This document shows, one piece after another, positions 17,809 through 26,829 of a stretch of DNA of 64,000 nucleotides. Each line of letters starts with the position of its first letter. The stretch's first letter is position 1. Both the position numbers and the translations under genes were made by a program. Under the pieces are notes generated by a model that worked only from the letters and a program-made list of their open reading frames with translations, was not told the origin of the DNA and made no database searches. Source of the stretch: Ornithinibacillus californiensis (GTDB lineage Bacteria; Bacillota; Bacilli; Bacillales; Amphibacillaceae); contig NZ_LDUE01000018.1 in the NCBI RefSeq assembly GCF_001038485.1, positions 1-64,000 on the forward strand. The letters run 5' to 3'.

Positions 17809-18840
17809 TTAAATTTTCTCCCACGTGCTTTTCCCATCTTCTAAATTGGCTATGCCAAATGCCCACCCCCCTGGCCTACTCATATATGCTCGACACATAT
17901 AAAAGATAATGCCTTTACCTGGGGAAACTAACTCTTCCAACACATCAAAGGTATAGGGGTCAATTACTTTGGCTAATACCTCCTCTTTTTCAACCTCAGT
18001 GAATTGTCTCTCTAGTCCGAATAACGGCTCTATGTACCCAGCATTCTTCGGACTTACTCTCCAATAATCGTTAATAAAAAGGTATTCCTTACAATAATCT
18101 ACACTTCCCTCTAGCATCCCAATATATTTCATCGTGCCAATTAGACCCTGAATATTCTGCTCTAGCCACTCTTTCTCTTGCACTTCCCCAAAACCAAGTC
18201 CTCCAATTTCAGGTACTATCGCAGGGATATTATATTTAATACCTGCACTTCCCATCGAAGTTCTAGCGCTATGGGTACCTCTAGAACTAAGACTCATAGA
18301 ATGAATCATTGGGAACCCATAGGAAAGTGCCATACCCTTACTAATTTCCGAAATCTTAGGATCATCATAGTCCATTCCATATCCTATATCTGCCATGGTA
18401 CAACCCCAATCACCGATATGATAGTCTATTAAATAATCAGTCTTACTAAATAATTCCTCTTCTATTACTCTAGTAATTTGATTCGTAAGCCAATTATACT
18501 TACCATCAAAAGCTCGGTTTGCATCCGGTTCATCTGAGTCATCTATAATAGTCCTACTAGCAGTTCCGAATGCTACTTGATTTGCGACAGGAACAGCAAT
18601 TATATTTCCTTTTAATTCACTTACATCAATACGCTTTAGTAGTTCCTTCAGAATTAAGACCGAGAACCATTCATTTCCATGAAGCATGGATAATAGAAGA
18701 AGTGTTGGGCCATTTTTCTCACCGGTTAATATATGTGTATAAATATTTACATCTCCACTTAAATCTTTTGTTACTGGAATCTTTACTACTTTCCTACTAC
18801 CACTCTCTATATTTACCCCAGCAATACTTATTTCTCCCAT
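17809..18840 (-). CDS. AstE/AspA-like deacylase (succinylglutamate desuccinylase/aspartoacylase family)
   Basis: This 343-residue protein starts at the ATG at 18840, which follows TAAGGAG; an in-frame start at 18858 lies inside the preceding gene. It shows the zinc carboxypeptidase-like motif MLHGNEW (H and E ligands), later LIDYHIGDWG (third H), and the acidic VPEIGG segment with the likely catalytic glutamate. The family removes acyl groups from N-acyl amino acids (N-succinylglutamate, N-acetylaspartate), in the cytoplasm. Its place between the binding protein and a dipeptidase suggests the transporter brings in N-acylated or amidated amino acids. The exact substrate is unknown. Confidence 0.82.
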   Translation of the reverse strand: MGEISIAGVNIESGSRKVVKIPVTKDLSGDVNIYTHILTGEKNGPTLLLLSMLHGNEWFSVLILKELLKRIDVSELKGNIIAVPVANQVAFGTASRTIIDDSDEPDANRAFDGKYNWLTNQITRVIEEELFSKTDYLIDYHIGDWGCTMADIGYGMDYDDPKISEISKGMALSYGFPMIHSMSLSSRGTHSARTSMGSAGIKYNIPAIVPEIGGLGFGEVQEKEWLEQNIQGLIGTMKYIGMLEGSVDYCKEYLFINDYWRVSPKNAGYIEPLFGLERQFTEVEKEEVLAKVIDPYTFDVLEELVSPGKGIIFYMCRAYMSRPGGWAFGIANLEDGKSTWEKI

Positions 18841-18844
18841 ATGA

Positions 18845-19663
18845 TTACTCCTTACCATTATTGAGCTCTGCCTCAGCAGCTAGGTACCCAAAGGCAGACC
18901 ACATTGTTGATTCTTTAACGATACGATGAAAGAGTTCAAATGCTTTCTCTTTCTCGTTGTTTACCAGATAATAAACACCTAATCCATATCCTTGTGTAGC
19001 TAGTTCTAAATCTGGGTGTGCCGCATCATCAAAGGATAAGAGTTCCTCTGAGCTAATCATCCCTTTATAGAGTTGTAATCTTCTAAGGTAAGAAATATTT
19101 TCACCTGGATCAGTACTTTCTGAGATCGGGATTAGTAGCTTTTCTGCTTCTTGGTCCTTTCCTAATCGTTTCAATGTCATCCAAAACCAATCAGCAATAG
19201 CAACATACAATTCATCACTTTTTGTCAATTCTAAGCATCGCTTATATGCATTTTCAGCACGTTCATAATCACCAAGTAAGTAATAGGCTAGGCCAAGGTG
19301 GTACCAGGTATCCCAATTGGTTGCATCAATACGAGAGGATAGTTCAAAATCTGCTGCAGCCTCTTTATACATTCCTACTGAAACAAATCGGTGTCCTCTA
19401 TGTCTGTATACTAGAGCGTGGAAAGGATCGTAGCTCAAAGCTATAGAATAAGCATCGATAGCTTCTCTAAACTGCCAGGACTTAGAGAGCGCTAAACCCT
19501 TTTTCATCCATAAGTCTGGATTACTAGGAGTTTCTTTTATTTCTTTTTCAATCTCTAGTACTTCTGGAGAAAATTCTATTTGTGAACCTCCCCATACTTG
19601 TTGGTTTTCTTTTGAATCTGTTAACTCATTTACAGAGATACTCATGTATGTCCCTTTTTGCAT
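18845..19663 (-). CDS. TPR-repeat protein in the peptide-uptake operon
   Basis: This cytoplasmic, helix-rich protein has about 272 residues. Tetratricopeptide repeats are clear from about residue 50 to 150: LWMKKGLALSKSWQFREAID, LVYRHRGHRFVSVGMYKEAA and TWYHLGLAYYLLGDYERAENAYK. A less regular helical C-terminus ends in FGYLAAEAELNNG. TPR proteins bind other proteins or peptides. Three in-frame starts are possible (19684, 19663, 19645); the middle one has AAGGA about 10 bp upstream. It is unusual for an Opp operon to contain such a protein. It stops 4 bp before the AstE-like start, so translational coupling is likely. Function unknown. Confidence 0.8.
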   Translation of the reverse strand: MQKGTYMSISVNELTDSKENQQVWGGSQIEFSPEVLEIEKEIKETPSNPDLWMKKGLALSKSWQFREAIDAYSIALSYDPFHALVYRHRGHRFVSVGMYKEAAADFELSSRIDATNWDTWYHLGLAYYLLGDYERAENAYKRCLELTKSDELYVAIADWFWMTLKRLGKDQEAEKLLIPISESTDPGENISYLRRLQLYKGMISSEELLSFDDAAHPDLELATQGYGLGVYYLVNNEKEKAFELFHRIVKESTMWSAFGYLAAEAELNNGKE

Positions 19664-19699
19664 TTGCACCAATTCCTTCCCCATTTTTAGTGATTAAAT

Positions 19700-20680
19700 T
19701 TATACTTCTTTCCATACTTGCTGTATTACCCTTGAAAAATTCCCACCAAGAAATTGTGCTATATCATTAGAGGAATAACCTCTATTACGAAGTCCATTTA
19801 TAACATTATTAATATCCTTAGATCCTTTAGCATGTCTTAACTTTGGATCGGTACCTACTCTCTCGTTGTAGTTAGCTACCACAGTTGGGTATAAATAGGC
19901 TTGAGCAATTGTCCCCTCTTCATCTGTTGCACCATCTAAGGTGTCATCACTCCCAAATCCTACGTGTTCAATACCAACTAAATTTATGACATACTCAACA
20001 TGGTCCAAATAATCATCTAGTGAGGGCTGTAATCCTGTTTTGTCATTCCAACATAAAGGGCCCCAAGGTGTAAGACCAATTACTCCACCCTTTTCCGCTA
20101 TCATTTTTACTACTTCATCCGTTTTGTTCCGTGGATTACTGCATAATTGCTGGACATTAGCATGTGAACATATAACTGGTTGTTCACTTGCTTGAATTGC
20201 TTCTAATGTCGTCAAATGACCACAATGTGAAAGGTCAATAAGCATACCAATCCGATTCATTTCTTTGATTAGTGTTTTACCGAAGTCTGTTAATCCTCGG
20301 TCTACATATTCTGTGCACCCTGAACCAATAAAGTTAGCTTTGTTATAAGTAAGTTGCACTACTCTAACCCCTAATTGATAAAATACGTGAAGGTTTCCCA
20401 AAGAATTTCCAATAGGGTATGGTTCTTGGAACGTAAGGATTAAACTTTTTTTATCCTGCTTAGATGCCTTTTGTAAGTCTTGGTAAGTTCTAGCAATTGA
20501 TAACTTGCTCCCCGGAGTTTCAATATACTTATAGATTTGGCCAATAGACTTAACTGTCTCAGTAAATCCTTTTTCTGAATTAGGAAGCGTAAGAAAAAAA
20601 GCATCAACACTAGATTCTAAATTCTCATTAGATAACCCGTTAAATTCTCCTTCACAGAAAACACATCCATTAATACTCAA
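19700..20680 (-). CDS. M19-like (membrane dipeptidase family) hydrolase, variant
   Basis: The 326-residue protein has the M19 core: FQEPYPIGNSLGNL with the bridging glutamate, IDLSHCGHLT, ICSHAN, HVGFGSD and the closing GGNFSRV. The N-terminal HxD metal pair of typical members (usually DGHND) is missing; the start instead reads INGCVFCEGEFNG, so one metal site may be changed. M19 enzymes cleave dipeptides and dehydropeptides. Only a TTG start is found at 20680 and no ribosome site is close to it. The frame stays open upstream through a GGTGG stretch at about 20716, so the true start may be a rare codon 20-30 bp earlier. It is the first gene of the minus-strand peptide operon. Confidence 0.82.
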   Translation of the reverse strand: MSINGCVFCEGEFNGLSNENLESSVDAFFLTLPNSEKGFTETVKSIGQIYKYIETPGSKLSIARTYQDLQKASKQDKKSLILTFQEPYPIGNSLGNLHVFYQLGVRVVQLTYNKANFIGSGCTEYVDRGLTDFGKTLIKEMNRIGMLIDLSHCGHLTTLEAIQASEQPVICSHANVQQLCSNPRNKTDEVVKMIAEKGGVIGLTPWGPLCWNDKTGLQPSLDDYLDHVEYVINLVGIEHVGFGSDDTLDGATDEEGTIAQAYLYPTVVANYNERVGTDPKLRHAKGSKDINNVINGLRNRGYSSNDIAQFLGGNFSRVIQQVWKEV

Positions 20681-20907
20681 AGTACTAGAGTTATTTATGA
20701 TGAAGTCACCACCTTTCCCTTTCCTTTAATTAAGTTGTAGAGCACTTGAAAAAAGCTATAGCCATCAAGATTATATTTGATTATATATTAAAAATATTTG
20801 GAATCATATGTACACTTATACCGAAAATGGGTATAATTATTTCAAAATTATTAGACGAATCGTACAAAACCAGTAATATAGGATAAATAATAAGGGGGAT
20901 ATTTACT

Positions 20908-22083
20908 ATGAATCTAATTGAACAGATAGCTCAAGATGTAGTTGAAAAGACTGGGGCAATCTTACATTACCGTGTCAGCATAACCGATACAAAAGGATTT
21001 ATTATTGGATGCACTGATAAAAATCGCATAGGCATCTTTCATGAACCTTCACTAGAGGTAATCCATAAAAATAATACAGTAACTTGTGAAAGGGATATCG
21101 AAAAGAAGATTTTACCCGGAATATCCATTCCTTTGAAATTTAATAATGAAGTTATTGGCGTATTGGGAGTTGTTGGTGAACCAAGCGAAGTGGAAAGAGA
21201 TGTTCAACTTGTTAAGAATCAAGTGGAAATGATGTTTCAAGAGGAATTTAAACGTGAGATCCAAGTCTTAAGAGAAAAAATGGTAGAGATGTTTGTTCTT
21301 CAAATCATTCATTATAATAAGAATGAAAATAATGACCATATATTAGAGTATTCGAGGCTTATTGACTTTGAAGCCGATATAGAAAGAGTATGTTTATTAA
21401 TAGATATTGATGGACTATCAAAAAAGATTCTTTCCCATAAACATATACAAAGTGTTCCATTTCAAAGAGAATTCTTAACTTATCTTAAGCTAGTTTTTAA
21501 AGATCAAGATGGGGCTATCGTCTCGTTGCTGAGTATGAATAGATATATAATTATTAAACCTCTTCGAACAAAACAATCGTACTCTAAATTACTAGAGAGT
21601 CTAGAAAGTAGGATTGAAAAGATTAATTCTTTTTTGACAAGGGCTCATAATGTCTCAGCATGTATTTCAGTTGGAGGTATAGGTAGAGGAATTGAAGGAG
21701 TAGCCAATTCTTATAATGACGCTAAGAAAACAATGGAAATTGGGAAAAGATTTTACGGAGGAAAAACTTTCTATCTTTATAATGAAGTCCGGATATTAAA
21801 AGAGATGCTGCCTGGTGAACTTTCAGATACTTATCAAAATAAACTATTAAACATAGTACAGCCTTTGATTGATAACGACCACTTTGATACCCTATCCAAT
21901 ACTTTTATTACCTATTGCGAGAACAATATGAATCTTAGTCAAGCTTCAAAAAACATGTTTCTACATAAGAATACAATGATGTATAGACTTAAAAAGATTG
22001 AAGAAATTACATCTATCGATACTAAAAGTTTTGAGGAGTGTATGATACTATATACTGCTATTAAATATTATAAAGGTTGGTAA
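20908..22083 (+). CDS. CdaR-family transcriptional regulator
   Basis: This 391-residue protein has an N-terminal sugar-diacid recognition (CdaR) domain, residues 1-115, with YRVSITDTKGFIIGCTDKNRIG and the ISIPLKFNNEVIGVLGVVGE strands. A middle region follows, and then the PucR-type C-terminal helix-turn-helix at about 330-385 (NLSQASKNMFLHKNTMMYRLKKIEEI). Such regulators are usually activators responding to diacids such as glucarate or glycerate. It is transcribed away from the peptide-uptake operon and is probably its regulator. A TATAAT box is at 20832-20837 with a weak -35, and the start follows AAGGGGG. Given its neighbours the ligand may be an acidic acyl amino acid; this is inference. 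Confidence 0.87.
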   Translation: MNLIEQIAQDVVEKTGAILHYRVSITDTKGFIIGCTDKNRIGIFHEPSLEVIHKNNTVTCERDIEKKILPGISIPLKFNNEVIGVLGVVGEPSEVERDVQLVKNQVEMMFQEEFKREIQVLREKMVEMFVLQIIHYNKNENNDHILEYSRLIDFEADIERVCLLIDIDGLSKKILSHKHIQSVPFQREFLTYLKLVFKDQDGAIVSLLSMNRYIIIKPLRTKQSYSKLLESLESRIEKINSFLTRAHNVSACISVGGIGRGIEGVANSYNDAKKTMEIGKRFYGGKTFYLYNEVRILKEMLPGELSDTYQNKLLNIVQPLIDNDHFDTLSNTFITYCENNMNLSQASKNMFLHKNTMMYRLKKIEEITSIDTKSFEECMILYTAIKYYKGW

Positions 22084-22715
22084 GAATCTGGGTATGAAAC
22101 CCACTAATAAAGAATTGATTTAGAAAAGATAGCTAATTCACAGACAGTAGAAATAAGATATGATGGCGATACAATAGCAGAAATCAGACCTAACTAACAC
22201 ACATAAACATCAGATTAAAGAATGACTATGAATTTGACATTTCGCATTATAAGAGTTGATATGTTATGTCGGTGCGTTTCCTATAAGACATTTAAGGTTA
22301 TACAATGTGTAAAAGTAAAGTCAGAGCTCAATTACCAAGACTATTATAAGTAGTTATTCCAGTCTGCAATTACCATTAGTAAAAAAAGTGGTGAAGTAGC
22401 TATGAGCACAGTTAGAACATTACACTATTAATTAATATCCAATGTAACACCTCCAATAGCAACAATAGATTAATATCAATTTATTGTAAAAAATACCAAA
22501 ATTAATTATATATAAATGTTGAGAGGTAATTTACCATAATCTCTGTATGGGACTAGGTGGGTTACTTCTTTTTTCTTTAGTGACAAATGCGATATTAGTT
22601 ATTGTTGATATTAGTTAGTGTACCTTTCCCTACACTCCCTCCTCACTAATTGTCATATTTTTCTATCCCCTATAATACTATCTAATAATCTATCTACTAT
22701 TTAAGGGGGATTATT
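22084..22715. other. Intergenic region, possible decayed coding remnant
   Basis: No intact gene is seen. A 28-codon stretch ending at TAA 22198 reads RIDLEKIANSQTVEIRYDGD and continues for eight more residues, which has protein-like composition but no start codon or ribosome site. The rest is AT-rich. TTG at 22716 is preceded by AAGGGGG. Confidence 0.35.
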
Positions 22716-24938
22716 TTGAAGAAAATTAGTTTAGTAGCTCTATCATTAGCATTATCTTATGGAACATTCGTATCTGCCGCACATGCACAAGGACTTGCAG
22801 AGAATTCATCAGAAAGAGTTGCTGTGGAAGTACAAACAGAAGAAACAGAAGTCTCAAAGGAGGAACTAATTAAAAAGTTTAAAACGTTATTTCCAAAGCA
22901 ATTTGATTTTTTATCGAATAGTGACTTTCATTTAAGTAATGGTCATTACTATCCAGATGATGAACGAACTCGCTATGAATTAAGCTTTAACAAAACCGTA
23001 AAAGGAAAAAATCTGTTTGGTCACATCGTATTTGTTGGAGAGGAATTGGAGCTTGAGAATTTCCACTTTGAACCTCTCAATACACTGGACGCACTGTTCC
23101 CACCGAAAGTTTCTCAAGAGGAAGCAGAGAAAATAGCACTCTCACTACTAAAGAGAATAGTTAATGGAAAAGAGTATGAATTAGTTCCAAGCATGGACAT
23201 GCCTTATTATTCCAACCAACCAATTACCGAACCAGTGCGTTACGAATTTTCATTTGTACAGAAGAAAAATAATGTTCCTCTAACAAACCAACAAGTTCAA
23301 GTAACTGTACTAGGAAGTGGTGAAGTCGTTAGTCTCTATCGCCATGTAGGAGAAGCAAAAGACACAACCTATGACGATGTGACAAAGGTAAAAAGTGAAG
23401 AAGAATTATTACAAAAATTGAAGGATCATCTAGAGGTCAATCTAACATACCAAGTAAACTATGACTATCAAACAGGAGAAGAGTCCATAGCACTTGTATA
23501 CAACCCATCCATCCGATTGGGTGTACATGCCATTTCTGGTGAATGGCAAACAGCGAATGGATTTACGAAAAAAGCACCAACCAATTCAAAAATCGAGAAA
23601 CTAGCAACAAAAGCCTTACCAGCCAAACATGAAAATATTACTGCAGAAAAAGCTATAGAAATTGCCGAACAATTATTAGCTATCGATTCTGACGATGTGA
23701 AATTAATCATCCACTCCGTCGAAGAAATGGATTACCGTAACGGACAACCCGTATTAAATATTCACTACTCCTACGATTTTGCAAATGGTGGCTACGGTTC
23801 TAGCATCATCTTGAATAAAGAAACAGGTGAAATCATCTCTTATCATGATATCAAACGTGAGGTCCTAAGAGAAAACGGCAAAAGCACGGAGAAAGATGAG
23901 AAGAAAATTACCGAAAAACAAGCATTAGCCAAAGCAATCAGTTACTTAAAAGAATGGTCTCCTTCCTATTTACACCGTTACGCAAAACCAATGGGTAAAG
24001 CTCATTATTGGGAACCAGAAGGAATCTATCACTTCTCTTTCCCTCGCGTAGTCAATGGAATCATCGTGGAAGGACATACTATTAATGTTGGAGTAGGAAC
24101 GGATGGTTCTTTATATAGTTTAGATGTAAACCATCAAGAAAATGTAGAATGGCCATCGCCTGAAGATGTTATTTCTGAGGATGAGGCAAAGAAAAAGTTA
24201 ATCGAGGCGTTAAGCTTAAAGCTCCAATATATCAATCAAGGTAATGCGTCAAAAGAAAATCACTATCAACTAGTATATTCACCTGTTTATAACGGAAAGA
24301 CCTACAACTATTTAGATGCAAGTACTGGGGAATGGAATGATTTATTCAGTCAAAATGAATTGCCAACTGTGAGCCATCCAACTGCTGAAACTGAATTAAA
24401 TTATCTCATTCAAAACCGCATTTTAGAAATCAAAGATGCGGCCACATTTAATGCTGACACCTCCATTTCCAATGGAGAAGCGTTAAAAATACTAGTAAAA
24501 TCATTATCGTATTTCTATGAGTTCGATACACCAGAAGGAGATCCTAGCCAAACATTTGAAAATATTGTTCCAGACCACCCTTATTACTCGGTAGTAGAGA
24601 GAGCGGTAAGATTGGGCATCTTGAATCCAGAGGATACCTTTAATATCGAGGAAAAACTCACTCGTGAACAGCTAGCTGTTTGGTATGTTCGTACATTAGG
24701 TCTTGAAATTGCAGCGAAGTATCATAATATCTATAAGCTACCATTTGACGATGCAGATAACATTCAGAAGGAATATAAAGGATATGTTACTTTAGCTGAT
24801 TCCTTACAGTTATTAAATGCGGAGAACAATCGATTCAATCCAAAGGTAGAAGTGACGTATGCTGATATTGCCGTAACTATCTTCGACCTGGCCCATGCGA
24901 TTCATGAGCATGGGAGAGGGTATCATTTGTATTATTAG
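22716..24938 (+). CDS. Secreted YcdB/YcdC-repeat protein with a C-terminal SLH-like region
   Basis: The 740-residue protein starts at TTG 22716 after AAGGGGG. A signal peptide with likely cleavage after AHA (residue 24) directs it outside. Several tandem segments of the YcdB/YcdC (PepSY-like) type follow, for example VSQEEAEKIALSLLKRI, ENITAEKAIEIAEQLL, ITEKQALAKAISYL and ISEDEAKKKLIEAL, each before a beta-rich unit ending in TGE. Residues 565-735 resemble S-layer homology modules (FENIVPDHPYYSVVERAVRLGI, LTREQLAVWYVRTL), which bind cell-wall polymers. It is probably a cell-wall-attached protein with protease-inhibitor or chaperone-like PepSY folds. The molecular role is unknown. Confidence 0.85.
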   Translation: MKKISLVALSLALSYGTFVSAAHAQGLAENSSERVAVEVQTEETEVSKEELIKKFKTLFPKQFDFLSNSDFHLSNGHYYPDDERTRYELSFNKTVKGKNLFGHIVFVGEELELENFHFEPLNTLDALFPPKVSQEEAEKIALSLLKRIVNGKEYELVPSMDMPYYSNQPITEPVRYEFSFVQKKNNVPLTNQQVQVTVLGSGEVVSLYRHVGEAKDTTYDDVTKVKSEEELLQKLKDHLEVNLTYQVNYDYQTGEESIALVYNPSIRLGVHAISGEWQTANGFTKKAPTNSKIEKLATKALPAKHENITAEKAIEIAEQLLAIDSDDVKLIIHSVEEMDYRNGQPVLNIHYSYDFANGGYGSSIILNKETGEIISYHDIKREVLRENGKSTEKDEKKITEKQALAKAISYLKEWSPSYLHRYAKPMGKAHYWEPEGIYHFSFPRVVNGIIVEGHTINVGVGTDGSLYSLDVNHQENVEWPSPEDVISEDEAKKKLIEALSLKLQYINQGNASKENHYQLVYSPVYNGKTYNYLDASTGEWNDLFSQNELPTVSHPTAETELNYLIQNRILEIKDAATFNADTSISNGEALKILVKSLSYFYEFDTPEGDPSQTFENIVPDHPYYSVVERAVRLGILNPEDTFNIEEKLTREQLAVWYVRTLGLEIAAKYHNIYKLPFDDADNIQKEYKGYVTLADSLQLLNAENNRFNPKVEVTYADIAVTIFDLAHAIHEHGRGYHLYY

Positions 24939-25128
24939 CATCAATTGGGAAGGTTCATTAGTCAAATTCTATTAATTATCTGTGGAACTTGCCCCAAGTA
25001 TACCTTGTCGGTCGACTATGACCTTTCTTAGTAGCTTTTTTAACCCCGACATAGAAATAACAAATAAAAAATTACAGACGATTATAAGTTTTGCTACAAT
25101 TCCAACTGACTATTATTAAATAATAAAA

Positions 25129-25161
25129 AGCCCTTTCCTAATTAGAAAAGGGCTATTTTTT
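25129..25161. terminator. Bidirectional terminator between convergent genes
   Basis: AGCCCTTT (25129-25136) pairs with AAAGGGCT (25147-25154), flanked by A and T runs on both sides. It serves the SLH protein gene and the SDR gene. Confidence 0.85.
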
Positions 25162-25172
25162 CATGTTCAGTA

Positions 25173-25862
25173 CTACTTATTCTTTATTACCACTTCAGTA
25201 ACAGCTAAGTTTTTTCGTTCTTTTATATTATCCATAATAATATCAGCAACATCATCAGGCTCCATTAAATGCTGGATTTCCTCTTCTGTATAAATTCCGT
25301 CCCAAAATGCGGTTTTCATTCCGCCCATATAAGCAGCATAGACCATAATATTCGTATCCGTTAGTTCTACTAACAGACTTTCAGTAAAGCCTCGAACACC
25401 AAATTTACTAGCGCAATATACCGATTCTGTAACTTTTCCTTCAAGACCTGCAGTAGAAATTACATTGGCGATTATCCCTTCATTTCGCTCCTTCATATTA
25501 GGCAAAACTGCTTGTGTACAAAATATAATCCCTTTTAAATTAACGTCTATCATATTATGAACAGCAGTCTCTTCAATTTTTTCAGTAAGGGAAAAAACAC
25601 CCAGACCCGCATTATTAACTAATAAATCGATAGGACCGATTTCTTCAAGGATCGACTGAAAAACACGATCTACATCCTGTTTAGAAGTAACATCTAGCTC
25701 ATAGATAGCATGGTCAGAAATTAATGTTTCTGCTACCTTTTCAAGATTACTTCTCGTCCGTCCAATCAAACATACATAATATCCTTTTTTGGAATATTTC
25801 CTAGCCAATGATGCGCCTAGACCGCTCCCAGCACCTGTTATCGCTACCACTTTTCTATCCAT
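25173..25862 (-). CDS. Short-chain dehydrogenase/reductase
   Basis: This classical SDR has 229 residues. The nucleotide motif TGAGSGLG is near residue 10, LDVTSKQDV near 55, NNAGLG near 86, and the catalytic S near 138 with Y-x-x-x-K in YCASK (about 151-155). The R in LIGRTRSN suggests a preference for NADPH. The start at 25862 is an ATG 10 bp after AAAGGA; a GTG 9 bp upstream is too close to that site. The substrate cannot be predicted. It is not clearly part of the following operon, from which it is separated by 67 bp. Confidence 0.9.
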   Translation of the reverse strand: MDRKVVAITGAGSGLGASLARKYSKKGYYVCLIGRTRSNLEKVAETLISDHAIYELDVTSKQDVDRVFQSILEEIGPIDLLVNNAGLGVFSLTEKIEETAVHNMIDVNLKGIIFCTQAVLPNMKERNEGIIANVISTAGLEGKVTESVYCASKFGVRGFTESLLVELTDTNIMVYAAYMGGMKTAFWDGIYTEEEIQHLMEPDDVADIIMDNIKERKNLAVTEVVIKNK

Positions 25863-25929
25863 GACATACACATCCTTTTAAAGAAATATGCTAAAGCAAC
25901 TTGTCCAACTCTAGATTAATAATCTTCCC

Positions 25930-26829
25930 TCATTCAACCACCCGTACTTCTTCCGTTACAACCTCACGCTGACGTTTAATATTCATTACAATCAAACTAA
26001 CAATCATTAATGGCAATCCTATCCGAATCCCTAAATGAAAAGGTTCTCCTAGAATGGAAACACCCAATAATATTGTAATAAATGGAATAATAAATGTTGT
26101 AAGAAGCGCAAAAACAGGGCTTGCTGTCATTACCAAGTAATAAAACAAAACATACGCTAGGCCAGAACCTAAACAACCTAGCACAATTAACGATCCCCAG
26201 ACCTCCGGATCTCCTAGTGCAAGTATAGCTTGTGGCTGTTGAACGACACTGACTATACCGTTACAAACAGCTGCAATTCCAAGTGTCCACATCCCAAGCT
26301 GCAAAGCAGTAATCGTAGGGTAAAACTTTTTCACTAATATGGAATTTAATGCATAGCATGACGTAGCAACTAACACTAACAAAGCATGTATAAAAGAAAA
26401 TTCCGCGTTAGAAGCTTGTCCTGAAAATAACAGCAAAGATAAAACTGCTAATAAGCCAATAATAATACCAACAACTTGGTTACGGTTTGGTTTGTCATGT
26501 AGTATCCATACTGAAAGTAATAGTCCAAGGACTGGCGTAGTTGCATTTAAAATTCCAGCAATACTTGTATCCAATGAAGTTAACGAAATACTAACGATCG
26601 TCCAAGGGATTGCCGCTGCAAGCGATATGATTAATAAAAACCATATGGTTACTCGAAATTGAATCTTCCCTTTACTACGTAGCCAAAATGGAACTAGTGC
26701 AATTAACCCAAATATACATCTAAAGAATACAAGAGTCGCCGGTTCAAAATACACCAGCAACTGCTTCGTCCACAAAAAAGAAGAACCCCATAACAAACTT
26801 AAGGTCAGTAATACGAGTAATGCTTTCAT
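25930..26829 (-). CDS. EamA-family (DMT superfamily) transporter
   Basis: The 299-residue protein has ten hydrophobic segments arranged as two EamA repeats (about 5-135 and 148-285), with typical WGSSFLWTK near the N-terminus and the ILNATTPVLGLLLSVWIL segment. Members export or import metabolites such as amino acids, nucleosides or sugars. Its start overlaps the end of the ribokinase gene (26826-26829), so it belongs to the nucleoside-salvage operon and may move a nucleoside, base or ribose. The overlap supports co-translation. The direction of transport is not known. Confidence 0.88.
   Translation of the reverse strand: MKALLVLLTLSLLWGSSFLWTKQLLVYFEPATLVFFRCIFGLIALVPFWLRSKGKIQFRVTIWFLLIISLAAAIPWTIVSISLTSLDTSIAGILNATTPVLGLLLSVWILHDKPNRNQVVGIIIGLLAVLSLLLFSGQASNAEFSFIHALLVLVATSCYALNSILVKKFYPTITALQLGMWTLGIAAVCNGIVSVVQQPQAILALGDPEVWGSLIVLGCLGSGLAYVLFYYLVMTASPVFALLTTFIIPFITILLGVSILGEPFHLGIRIGLPLMIVSLIVMNIKRQREVVTEEVRVVE

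Noticed and set aside
22115-22200. Short plus-strand frame ending in TIAEIRPN as a small gene
   Set aside because: No start codon or ribosome site; at most a decayed remnant, so it is only mentioned in the intergenic entry.
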